Shown one piece after another: positions 55,112 through 64,000 of a stretch of DNA of 64,000 nucleotides; position 1 is the stretch's first letter, and each line of letters starts with the position of its first letter. The DNA lies in NCBI GenBank assembly GCA_030734395.1, contig JAUZTG010000029.1, positions 1,922,001-1,986,000 of the forward strand, in the 5' to 3' direction. The notes below the pieces were generated by a model. That model made no database searches and was not told where the DNA came from. It saw only the letters and a program-made list of their open reading frames with translations. This DNA is from Sarocladium kiliense (lineage: Eukaryota > Ascomycota > Sordariomycetes > Hypocreales > Sarocladiaceae). The position numbers were made by a program, and so were the translations under genes.

Positions 55112-56062
55112 TGTAGAAAGAAAGCCGTGTCGTTCACAATCTAGCTTGGAACTGTTAGAAGAGCAACAAAGGAACGAAGCTTTAGGAGTTGACTGACAAG
55201 AGTGTTTATGAAGTTTAAGTGAAAAAGAAACCGGCCACGGAATGCGATGAGCAGCTCATGTCCTTTTTCTATGTTTGGAGCTCAGGTCCAGACCCAGAAA
55301 TGCAGCAACGTCATACGTTTCTTGCAGCTTTCGGGGGGCGATGGCGCCCGCGAGCTGCGTGCAACGACGGGCACCGGCCGACAAACCGCACCACTTCGGC
55401 CTTGCAGCACCGGCTGGGTCTGGGTTGGGGCAATACATCATGGCGACGTTGGCGGCGGTGACTGGGGTTTACCACTGGAGCTTGGATGGAGCTATGCTTC
55501 CGGATGCAGCGGGAGGCGTCAAAGTCAAACGGCAGCGGGAACGGGTGGTAGGTTGACAGGGCCGACTCGCTTGGCCGTTAGCGATAACATCCTCAGGGTA
55601 TGGTCCACATGGCGTGGTAACAGCGCAGATATGGCCCTGTACTTGATCGAGGATCGGGAGCCGGCGAGGGTCGATATGGAGGGGTCAGTCTCATGTTTGG
55701 AAGCTGCACTGCCCCTCATCACGTTGTCGTACAGCGACACTTTTCGAATTCAGGCGAAGGGAATTACCATTCAAGCTAGTACTGAGGAGACTAACCACTG
55801 GCAGTCAATGTTTTCAGTTTCTTCCTGCATCCAGCTGAGATGCCCAACTAATTGATGGATGCGCATGCGGTTCAGTCGCTGAATAAGAAGCATACCTTAC
55901 CTTACCTTGCCTCAAAACCTGGCCCAGGTATGTGACTAGGTACCTAGCACACCTGAGTAGCCTGTTTTTGTCACGTCATTGATTCTGTCTTGGGATAGCT
56001 CCCCCATATATTGCTCGTGAATTCGAATCCAAACTACTGCACATGTAAGATATTCCACTACC
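55112..56062. other. Divergent intergenic region, phosphoketolase / ankyrin protein
   Basis: 951 bases without a supported gene. Near 55.89-55.95 kb is a short CCTTACCTTACCTTGCC repeat followed by an AGGTACCTAG palindrome, a composition common in Pezizomycotina intergenic DNA. Confidence 0.45.
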
Positions 56063-56626
56063 ATGAGCAATTCCAATGGACACAGCGGCAGTTTGCCGCC
56101 TGAAGCCTTAGCATTTGCTGGGCGAATGTACGATGCCGCCCGGAATGGTGATTTTGCCATCTTCGAGCAGGCCCTGCCGGCAGGGCTCCCACCCAACATG
56201 ACAAACGAAAAGGGCGATACCCTGGTAGGAGCTTAGACATTCCGTCCAGTTTGCATACGGCTTACGGCGATAGCTCATGCTTGCGGCATATCACGGCCAT
56301 CCAGAAATAGTCAAGCTGCTCATCCAACATGGCGCCGACTCGAACCGACTGAATGACCGGGGCCAGAGTCCACTCGCCGGTGCAGTCTTCAAAAAGGAAG
56401 ACGCTGTGATTGATGTGAGTTGCATATTCTCTCCTGCCCTGGCCATGGCCCAAGTCACGAATCGTTGCTCATCCAGTTTTAGACCCTTCTCGAGGGCGGT
56501 GCAGATCCAGAGTACGGGCAGCCAAGTGCGATGGATTGTATCGCTATGTTTAGTCAGGAGGATGTATGGAAGGCCAAGTTTGAATCAGCGTCAGGGAAGG
56601 GAAAGGCACAGCCGCCAAGAAGTTGA
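56063..56626 (+). CDS. Small ankyrin-repeat protein
   Basis: Exons 56063-56224, 56274-56414 and 56483-56626 encode 148 residues. The introns (49 and 68 nt) fall exactly on codon boundaries. About three ankyrin repeats fill the chain. The first is degenerate (LAFAGRMYDAARNGDFAIFEQALPAGLPPN). The second is canonical (DTLLMLAAYHGHPEIVKLLIQHGADSNRLN). The third is interrupted by intron 2 and ends TLLEGGADPEYGQPSAMDCIAMF. The C-terminus is Lys/Ser-rich. No other domain, signal or membrane segment is present. The protein looks like a cytosolic binding adaptor of the one-domain ankyrin class found in fungi and yeasts. Its partner is unknown. Confidence 0.85.
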
Positions 56627-57473
56627 TGAATCTAGATAGGCAGTTGACCTTCATGGCCTGGCCGAGGATAGGCACAGCTTTAGGGTGGGCAAAGTCGTGC
56701 GTGCTAACGAGCCATGAGTCCCTAGCAGTACCTCTAAGCAGTGCCTGTACAGCTCATGAGTCCCCCCTTATCTGCTGCCTTTGTTGACCGAGACAGAGGG
56801 AGTATTATCCTTTACCTGAAAAGCTATCCCGTCTGATTACATGCGATGATGGAGTATTCAAGTTCTCTCACAGGCGTTTTGGTGCATGTGTGGTGGCGGT
56901 GCCACGGGCGGAATTCAAGTCAGGTAATGGCGAGATCACAACACCATACATCAGTCAGTGTTGGATCATCTCCAAAAGGCTATCGCACTCATTCGTAGTT
57001 AAGTCTCAGGGAGGAATCAAACTCTTTGCAGGTTCCCCAAAAGTCGAATTCTACCCCAGGGTGGACTGTTCAACGTGCATATCCCCTCTTACCAACACAT
57101 CTTAAGAGGCACCAGCCTCACTCACCGACGAAGGACCCTGTGGCTGGTGCCCCACCTGAACCCCTCGACGGGGCGATTCTTCCAGAAGCGCTGCACCACT
57201 AAACACTGTCGCTGCCTGCGCTGCGCTACGCTGTGCTGCACACTGCCAGTGCACACCACCACCACCGTTGTTGAGCCTGCCAATCTGGTGCCTGACAATT
57301 TTTTGGAGCTCGACTTCAACTTTGCGGGCAGCTCTCCTCCCACCTCATCCCGCCAGACCATTCCTTTCCCTCCCCCTTTTCCTCTCTAACGACGACGAGA
57401 CGAAGACGAATCTCAATCCATCGACGCACACGAACCGATTTAATCATCCCTTGTCGTCCTCACAGCCGTCACC
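56627..57473. other. Intergenic region and promoter of CCT7
   Basis: 847 bases without a supported gene. A TTCCAGAA pair of inverted heat-shock half sites lies at 57180-57187, about 290 bases before CCT7. Two half sites alone are weak evidence. The last 120 bases form a C/T-rich leader. Confidence 0.4.
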
Positions 57474-59325
57474 ATGTCGTTTGGCGGGCAAACTCCCACC
57501 ATCATCGTCCTCAAAGAGGGTTCGTTCCTACCCCACCGCCCCTCGTTGCTTCGAACGAGTCTATAGAGCTTTTGCTGACCAGACCTCAACTAAACAGGCA
57601 CCGATACCTCCCAGGGCAAGGGTCAGATCGTCTCCAATATTAACGCCTGTCTTGCCGTCCAGGCGACTATCAAGTCCACCCTCGGCCCCTATGGCGGTGA
57701 CCTGCTCATGGTCGACGAGAATGGCAAGCAGACCATCACCAACGACGGCGCAACCGTCATGAAGGTCTGTGTTTCTTCTGCCACATACACAGCACTCTTG
57801 GCTGACCCATGATTAGCTCCTCGACATCGTTCACCCCGCCGCACGCATCCTCGTCGACATCGCTCGTTCCCAAGATGCCGAAGTCGGAGACGGTACCACC
57901 TCCGTCGTGGTCCTGGCTGGAGAGATCCTCAAGGAGGTCAAGGAGCACGTCGAGCAGGGTGTCAGCTCACAGATCATCATCAAGGGCCTGCGGAAAGCCT
58001 CTGAGATGGCCGTCAACAAGATTAAGGAGATCTCCATCAACACCGACGAAGGCAACAAAAGGGACACCCTCTCCAAGCTCGCCGCCACTGCCATGACCAG
58101 CAAGCTGATCAAGCGCAACACTGAGTTCTTTACCAAGAGTACGTTGATTACTATACCTTCGCATGGAACTAGCTAACAGATCACAGTGGTTGTCGACGCC
58201 GTCCTCTCCCTCGACCAGGATGATCTCAACGAGAAGCTCATCGGTATCAAGAAGATTCCCGGCGGTTCCCTCACCGACTCCCGTTTCGTCAACGGTGTCG
58301 CCTTCAAGAAGACCTTCGCCTACGCCGGTTTCGAGCAACAGCCCAAGTCTTTTGTCAAGCCCAAGATCATCTGCCTCAACGTTGAGCTCGAGCTCAAGGC
58401 CGAGAAGGATAACGCAGAGGTGCGCGTTGAGCAGGTCTCCGAGTACCAGGCCATCGTCGATGCCGAGTGGCAGATCATCTTCAAGAAGCTTGAGGCCATC
58501 AATGATACCGGCGCAAAGGTCGTTCTCAGCAAGCTTCCCATTGGCGATCTCGCTACCCAGTACTTCGCCGACCGCGATATCTTCTGTGCCGGCCGCGTCG
58601 CCTCCGAGGATATGGAGCGCGTCGTCCAGGCCACCGGTGCCGTTATCCAGTCTACCTGCTCCGACATCCTGCCCGAGCATCTCGGTGTCTGCGGCACCTT
58701 CGAGGAGCGCCAGATTGGTGGCGAGCGCTTCAACTTCTTCGAGGACTGCCCCGAGGCCAAGACCTGCACACTCGTCCTGCGTGGTGGTGCTGAGCAGTTC
58801 ATCGCCGAAGTCGAGCGTTCTCTGCACGACGCCATCATGATCGTGAAGCGCGCCATTCGCCACACCCGAATTGTCGGTGGTGGTGGTGCCTGCGAGATGG
58901 AGATCTCAGCATACCTCCACCGCTTCGCCGACAAGAACATTCCCCACAAGCTGCAGACCATCATCAAGGCCTTCGCCAAGGCTCTCGAGATTGTTCCCCG
59001 CCAGCTCTGCGACAATGCTGGTTTCGATGCAACAGATATCCTCAACAAGCTCCGTGTCGAGCACCGCAAGGGCCGCACATGGGCTGGTGTTGACTTCCAG
59101 AACGAGGGCGTGGCGGACATGATGGAGCGTTTCGTCTGGGAGCCGGCACTTGTCAAGGTGAACGCCATCCAGGCCGCCACAGAGGCAGCTTGCCTCATCC
59201 TCGGTGTTGATGAGACTATTCGCAATGAGGAGAGCCAGAAGCCTCAAGCACCTGGGCAGCAGCTGCCGCCGGGTGCCGCACAGAGGGCAGTTAGGGGGAG
59301 AGGAAGGGGAATGCCGCGTAGGTAA
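57474..59325 (+). CDS. CCT7: Chaperonin TRiC/CCT subunit eta
   Basis: Exons 57474-57519, 57598-57764, 57817-58138 and 58187-59325 (introns 78, 52, 48 nt) encode 557 residues. The protein is one of eight subunits of the cytosolic TRiC ring that folds actin, tubulin and WD-repeat proteins. ATPase marks are LGPYGGDLLMVDENGKQTITNDGATVMK, DAEVGDGTTSVVVLAGEIL and, near the C-terminus, ALEIVPRQLCDNAGFD. Eta-specific text includes TPTIIVLKEGTDTSQGKGQ at the N-terminus, CGTFEERQIGGERFNFFEDCPEAKTCTLVLRGG in the apical and intermediate domains, and the Arg/Gly-rich tail ending RGRGRGMPRR. The first intron's donor (GTTCGT) and the second's (GTCTGT) are non-optimal but keep frame. Confidence 0.97.
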
Positions 59326-59565
59326 ATATGAGAGAGGGTTGTGAAGGGGAGGTGGAGGCGTTGGAAGATGACTATAAAAAGGATCTGTATGATACCTAGA
59401 AGGGAAAAAGATAACCTCTAGACTTTCATGAACCCCTGATGAAATGCCCAAGCTATGATGTTGGAGTGATATCGCTGAAGAAACGCCTTATGTCCTCCTG
59501 ATAATTACAATGTATATGTGGTGCGTGTTCTTGCAATCATGATATAGAAAGGCACATGTACGACG

Positions 59566-61335
59566 CTATCCCGGATTGCCAAATGCGCCGTCATAAACTC
59601 CTCTCCCTTTCGACCTTGTATCCTGCCCTTCCTCCTCTTCGTCCATCCCTGTCATCCTCGTCTCGCCTGAATGGCTATCATCGTCATCATCATCATGTTG
59701 CTCAATCAACATCTCCAAATCCCGATCTACAGCTGCCGCATCTTCACTTTCCTGCTGATGATGGTGGGAATTGCCGACGACATCGTCATCCTCAGTGGCA
59801 TTCAGCAACGCCTGGAAATGGGCGTGGTACTGCTCGAAGGTATGATCATCTGTACCAGTGGTGGCGTGGTGTTGAGGGGATTGTGGGGTGGGGTGGTTGG
59901 AGTGGTGGATGATTTGAGGGTCGATTGGCTGTTGCTGTTCATAGACTGGAGGGGAAGAGAAGTGGTGTGGTGAGGAGGGGAAGTGGTTGAGCGGTTGGTC
60001 CTGGAGCATGGGGTTGTGGTGAAGGGTTGTCTCGGAGGTTGTAAGTGCGGACAGGTTTGTTGGGTCTGCGTATGCTGACGCGTCCGGCTCGCCGTCTGCC
60101 TGTCGTGAGAGCGCAGAGATGAGGAGGAGGCTTTCTGCGAGGGAGTTGTCGCCATCAGCAGGGGTTGGTGTTGCTGCCTTCTCTGCTGAAGTTGCAGGAC
60201 CAGACACCACGTTACTTGCCAGGGTCGCCGATGTTGTGCCCGCTGTTGCAGCCGAAGCAATCGCAAAGGTCCTAGTCCCAACGTGATTCCCTACAGGTGT
60301 CTTCCCGGCATCTTTACACTCGCCACAGTTCCGGATCACATCGCTGACCATCTCTTTTATCCTGCTCCAATGATATTTCTCTGCGATCGTCGCGGTCGTC
60401 CTGTTGATGCCCGCATGTTGCTGAACATGCACCTCCCTGGCAATCTCATACTGCCTTGCAGGGTCAGAGATAACTTCTTTGTCCTTCAACATAAGCTTGT
60501 CACCCTCTGTTAGTTTGTAGTGGGTTGCTGCGCTGCGTAGCCTGCTTTTCTCGGCACGGTCTGCGCCATTGGGGTATTTGCCGTATTTCAAGTAATATTT
60601 GATCTTGTCAAAACGCTCCTCACTGACGAGGTCTTCGCTTTCACCCGGAGCAAGATCACGGCCGTAGATAATCGCATCTACAAGACGACCTGGGTAGCTT
60701 TTCAGATTGCCACAGCCCTTGACGCGACCAATGCGCTTGAAGCCCAGGGCATCCCAAATACGACACGAAGCGACGTTTGTCTCGTATACAAGGTTGAAGA
60801 CGCTGTAAGTGTAGCCGAGACGAGGCGCCCAGTCGATGTAGGCCTCTCCCATGAGTCTACCAACGCCACGATTACGTGATGCATCAGTCACTAGAAAGCC
60901 GGCGTTGCAGACGTGGCTGCTACGACCTGGGTAGTTCGGCTTGATGTAGAAGCTGCCGAGACACTCCTTCGCCCAGTCCTTGCCTTCGACCACTTTATCT
61001 GCACCGTCAATCTCACCCAGAAGCATGACAGCACCGAAATTCTGGAACCAGTAGCGAGTGAAGCCATCTGGAGTGAAGCGCTCAATCATGGGGTATGTAT
61101 CACCGCCATCGATCTCCTTGTTGAGCTGGTCACATAGGTAGACGCCGAGAGATGCAGGAAGTTGATCACGCGAGGCAAAAGGTACAATAGTTGCGACTGT
61201 CTGTCGATCCCGAAGGGTGACCTGACGGGGGACTATATCCGATGGCAGAGCCGGGTTGTCCGGTCCCGGGTACGGAGGTTCGCCGGAGGTTCGGTAGATG
61301 GTGGGGCTGGCCGGATCATCAAGGTTGGCAGGCAT
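59566..61335 (-). CDS. SPT10: Spt10-like GNAT protein with HHCC DNA-binding finger
   Basis: Single-exon protein of 589 residues. A GNAT acetyltransferase domain spans about residues 85-215; motif A is VTDASRNRGVGRLMGEAYIDW (149-169). Motif B is NLVYETNVASCRIWDALGFKRIG. After a linker comes an integrase-like HHCC zinc finger with ligands His303, His307, Cys337 and Cys340 (HVQQHAG ... NCGEC). This pairing is the hallmark of yeast Spt10, which binds upstream elements of the core histone genes through the finger and activates them. The C-terminal 250 residues are low-complexity, with Ala/Thr, His/Gln/Pro and poly-Asp runs. A nuclear histone-gene activator is the best call. Whether the GNAT part is catalytic is unsettled in the family. 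Confidence 0.88.
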   Translation of the reverse strand: MPANLDDPASPTIYRTSGEPPYPGPDNPALPSDIVPRQVTLRDRQTVATIVPFASRDQLPASLGVYLCDQLNKEIDGGDTYPMIERFTPDGFTRYWFQNFGAVMLLGEIDGADKVVEGKDWAKECLGSFYIKPNYPGRSSHVCNAGFLVTDASRNRGVGRLMGEAYIDWAPRLGYTYSVFNLVYETNVASCRIWDALGFKRIGRVKGCGNLKSYPGRLVDAIIYGRDLAPGESEDLVSEERFDKIKYYLKYGKYPNGADRAEKSRLRSAATHYKLTEGDKLMLKDKEVISDPARQYEIAREVHVQQHAGINRTTATIAEKYHWSRIKEMVSDVIRNCGECKDAGKTPVGNHVGTRTFAIASAATAGTTSATLASNVVSGPATSAEKAATPTPADGDNSLAESLLLISALSRQADGEPDASAYADPTNLSALTTSETTLHHNPMLQDQPLNHFPSSPHHFSSPPVYEQQQPIDPQIIHHSNHPTPQSPQHHATTGTDDHTFEQYHAHFQALLNATEDDDVVGNSHHHQQESEDAAAVDRDLEMLIEQHDDDDDDSHSGETRMTGMDEEEEGQDTRSKGRGVYDGAFGNPG

Positions 61336-62074
61336 CTTGGCCGCCGGACCATAGGCCTACTACCTCTGCCGCTGGAAGGATGCCGGTGCAGGCTGTTCAA
61401 GTCTTGGTTAGCCCAGTGCACATCTTGACGCTGTTGCACGCCTTCATGAATCTACAAGCATCACCATGCAGGCATGACAGAGTGGAAGGGGGCTTCCCAA
61501 GCGTACCAGATACCTCAACAAATCCTACTATAAAATGCCTTATCGACCCCTGACCCAGCCGCCCTAGAACACCACGGCCGGTCCAGTTTTCCCCTGGAAA
61601 GGGAATTCCTGGCGTGCAAACCAAGGGGGGCGTGGGTGTGGGCGGTGAAAACAACCGGCGGCGTGTGCGCAATACAGTTACTGGGTGCTGGACTGCTGTG
61701 CTGAAATCTTCGTGCGTGAGAGGTGCTGCGTGGTGAGGGGAAATGCGCAGGGCGAAGTTTCCAGCCCGCTTGTGTTGCTTTACTGGGCCTTGTCTCCTCG
61801 GTGGGCGTTCCTGGCTTGCGCCTTGTTGACTCGGGGCTGACAGGCTGGCACTGTTGTGGGTTTATGTTTCTCCGATGCGGTCCTGCTGATGTTCGCCGGT
61901 CTTAGGCGCAGCAATTGGTACACATGTAAGGTGCCGTGGGGACTGTCATATCAGTGAATGAGCAACAGAATCAAATGCTCTTCACTATTTCTACATGTTT
62001 TGTGTTTAGACAGGCCCTCTATCGTACAGGACGTACACTCTCTATGCTTACTCCTTCACCACCTCGGTTATGCT
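61336..62074. other. Intergenic region, SPT10 / mitochondrial S2
   Basis: 739 bases holding the SPT10 promoter and the 3' region of the ribosomal protein gene. No gene or repeat is seen. Confidence 0.4.
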
Positions 62075-63599
62075 TCAAATCTCCCCAGCTTTTGCCTTGA
62101 TGGCCCGAATATCAGACACCATCTTCAGGGTTTTCGACTCAGACTCCTTAACCATCGCCTCGAACTCAGCCACGATCTTGCTTGCCTCAGTCGTGATATC
62201 ATCCTGTACCTCCTCTACAGCCCCAGGGGCGACCTCAGTGCTCTCTTCTTTCACGGCTTCGCTCATCATCTCCAACATCTCCTCGTGTCCCACTTCAGCC
62301 GGCTTGCTCTCAAATCGTGAGCTCAACAACGCAGACTCCTCCTCGTTGAAGTTCGCCAACTGCTCTTGCATACGGCCCATCACCACCTTACGTCGCAGCA
62401 TTACGTCTTGCATCTCGGACCGCATGAAGTCTGTCACCTCTGGTGATGTTGTCCACGGGACTTCGCCCTTATTTGCGGCTGCTAGTCTCCTCTTGCGACC
62501 CTTCTGTCCAGCTCGACCAAGGACGCCGCCAATGACAGCAACGGATCGAAGACTATTATCATCACGTTAGTAATCCGTCGCGCAAATAGTCATGTAACCA
62601 ACATACCTGTCATCGTTGGCTGGGATGGTGTAAGTCACCCACGATGGGTCAGCATCCGTGTCAATCACTCCAATAGTTGGCACGCTCGCGAGACCACACT
62701 CATACAACATGGTGTAGTTCTCCAGCGGGTTCAAGCAAATGACCAAATCCGGAACAAGCGGTCGGGCTGAGAAGTTGTACTTGTCGAAATCCGGCAACGT
62801 CCTGTCCGCCTCATTGATCATCTTCGTCTGCTTGTGGGCAAGGATCTTGTCTCGGTTTGTGATAGCGCCAGGCGTCCAGCGTGTAAAGAGGTGACATGCA
62901 CCGGCGAGGTCGGCAGCCTTGGCCACAATCTCCATCTGGTTCTTGCGCGTACCAACGAAAAGGATCAAGCCGCCACGGTAAGAGACTTCTTCAACAACGC
63001 GAGCCGCTCGACGAAGATGTGCAGCCGTAGTCTCGAGCGAGATAATATGCACTCCGCTTCGAGCTCCGTAGATGTATCGTGAGTTGGCTGGGTTCCAGAG
63101 CGAAGTGTTGTGTCCCAGATGTGTTTGCGACGCCATCAGTAGCTCCAGTGTCACATCTTCCGGTCCAGGCGGGTTGCGAACGAGCTCCATCGGCACGTAT
63201 CGTTTCTCGTAGTTTGAGCCAATTTTCTTGGTGTTTGCCTGTATTCTCTGGAACTCAGCAAACTGCTGAGCAGGTGTGAGAGCCGGGCCACCCTCTGTGA
63301 TTGGGCGGGTGGTGGCCCATCGAATGCCTGCATGTTCGCTGCTTGGGTCGGCTCCCAAGACTCGGACACCTCCTGACTTCTTCTTCCTCCTCTGGGGTTC
63401 GGATGCGGCATCTGCAGTCGGATCTGGTGGCGCGGCGGTTGTCGTCGGGGGGTTCTCGACGACAGTCGTGATTTGTCTCGAGGCACTCCTGGTGATGGGC
63501 GCCAAAGAGCGGCGGCCTGGGAACGTCAGTACATTGATTTACTCACAGCGCTAGGACTGAACACCCACCATACCGCGCCGTGACGTTTCTTAAAATCAT
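62075..63599 (-). CDS. MRP4: Mitochondrial small-subunit ribosomal protein uS2m
   Basis: Exons 63569-63599, 62607-63516 and 62075-62552 (introns 52 and 54 nt) encode 472 residues. The short first exon (MILRNVTARY plus one base) restores an ATG and a basic mitochondrial presequence that the downstream frame alone lacks. The uS2 fold is plain: ELLMASQTHLGHNTSLWNP, YIYGARSGVHIISLETT, YRGGLILFVGTRKNQ, FTRWTPGAITN, PDLVICLNPLENYTMLYECGLASVPTIGVIDTDADPSWVTYTIPANDD. The C-terminal 130 residues are an acidic, helical extension (SEMQDVMLRRKVVMGRMQEQLANF and an EAVKEESTEVAPG run) beyond the bacterial S2 core. The protein is part of the mitochondrial 37S subunit. Confidence 0.95.
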
Positions 63600-63908
63600 G
63601 GCGATGGCTGCTGCAATTGGATCTTCAATGCAAGCAGGATGTTGGACGAGGATTCTCCCAAATTTTGGGAGACGAGCTTAAGTGGGTCCCGCGTATTCTC
63701 CGGCAACCTGACCACGCGACTTTCCCAGAGGACCCCTGGACCAGTATCATTCACACTTACATAGAAGAAATACGGCCACAGTGCATGATTATATGGGAAT
63801 ATAGTATGCAAATACGTGGTTACAACAGCGGCTTAGCTATGCGAATAGGTCCGTGGATATTAACAAAAAGGTGCATGCCTCCAAACTCCATCATCGCGAG
63901 CATATGCT
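63600..63908. other. Short intergenic region at the right edge
   Basis: 309 bases between the uS2m start and the stop of the truncated minus-strand gene. No gene is seen. Confidence 0.4.
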
Positions 63909-64000
63909 TTACCGGCTGGTAGCGCGGGCAATAGTGAACACACCAACGATAACAACTGCCAACGTAACAATTGCACCAGGGAGCAGGAGCTCGTTGGGAA
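63909..64000 (-). CDS. C-terminal membrane tail of an unidentified gene (truncated)
   Basis: A minus-strand frame enters from the right edge and ends at a TAA at 63909-63911. Its 29 residues contain a strongly hydrophobic helix (AIVTLAVVIVGVFTIA) followed by RATSR, ideal for a tail anchor or last membrane segment. The rest of the gene is outside the window, so no family can be named. A random open frame is possible, but the composition favours a real membrane helix. Confidence 0.45.
   Translation of the reverse strand, partial: PNELLLPGAIVTLAVVIVGVFTIARATSR

Noticed and set aside
56010..56035. TTCGAATCC string resembling a tRNA B box
   Set aside because: No matching A box, acceptor stem or anticodon arm can be folded around it.
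57967..58863. Long antisense frames (about 300 codons) opposite CCT7
   Set aside because: They mirror the strong C-ending codon bias of CCT7; the translated text is Leu/Asp/Gly-rich with no domain.
1..64000. Bacterial-type features (operons, ribosome binding sites, CRISPR) and transposable elements
   Set aside because: The gene structures are eukaryotic; no spaced direct-repeat arrays, terminal inverted repeats, transposase or reverse-transcriptase motifs were seen.

Overview
The window is nuclear DNA of a filamentous ascomycete (Pezizomycotina; a Dothideomycete would fit, but the class is not proven here). The evidence is single-gene transcription units on both strands and 49 short spliceosomal introns (44-90 nt, GT-AG, often with a CTRAY branch site). 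The gene set is also typical: fungal-type complex I subunit, phosphoketolase, CYP504-like P450, Dal5-like transporter, CP2/Grainyhead factor and Spt10. I recognise 22 complete protein genes and one cut off by the right edge. I saw no tRNA, rRNA, transposon or CRISPR array.

Layout. 0-1.6 kb: a DUF167 protein and a GNAT acetyltransferase. 1.5-16.3 kb: a very gene-poor stretch holding only a Grainyhead/CP2 transcription factor (8.2-10.7 kb), with about 6.7 kb of gene-free DNA upstream and 5.6 kb downstream, rich in simple repeats. 16.3-23.8 kb: a housekeeping block of primase small subunit (PRI1), tRNA methyltransferase TRM10, a complex I Tim17-fold subunit and mismatch repair MSH2. 24.8-40.1 kb: a nutrient-acquisition block of ZIP zinc transporter, secreted subtilase, secreted histidine-phosphatase-fold protein, secreted GH43-like hydrolase, CYP504-like P450 and Dal5-like permease. 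43.2-43.7 kb: a small protein of unknown function. 45-64 kb: kinesin-10, AIM24, an MCT-type transporter, phosphoketolase, a small ankyrin protein, chaperonin subunit CCT7, SPT10, mitochondrial ribosomal protein uS2m and the C-terminal membrane anchor of an unidentified protein.

Most genes are monocistronic. Functional links are regulatory rather than operon-like: DNA-replication-type MCB boxes stand before PRI1 (tandem, helically phased), and single boxes before MSH2 and the kinesin. A cluster of CAAGGT motifs stands before the zinc transporter. The block from 27 to 40 kb concentrates secreted and catabolic enzymes between housekeeping blocks.

Exon structures were built by hand from splice signals and reading-frame closure. 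All spliced models close in frame, but none has been tested against transcripts.
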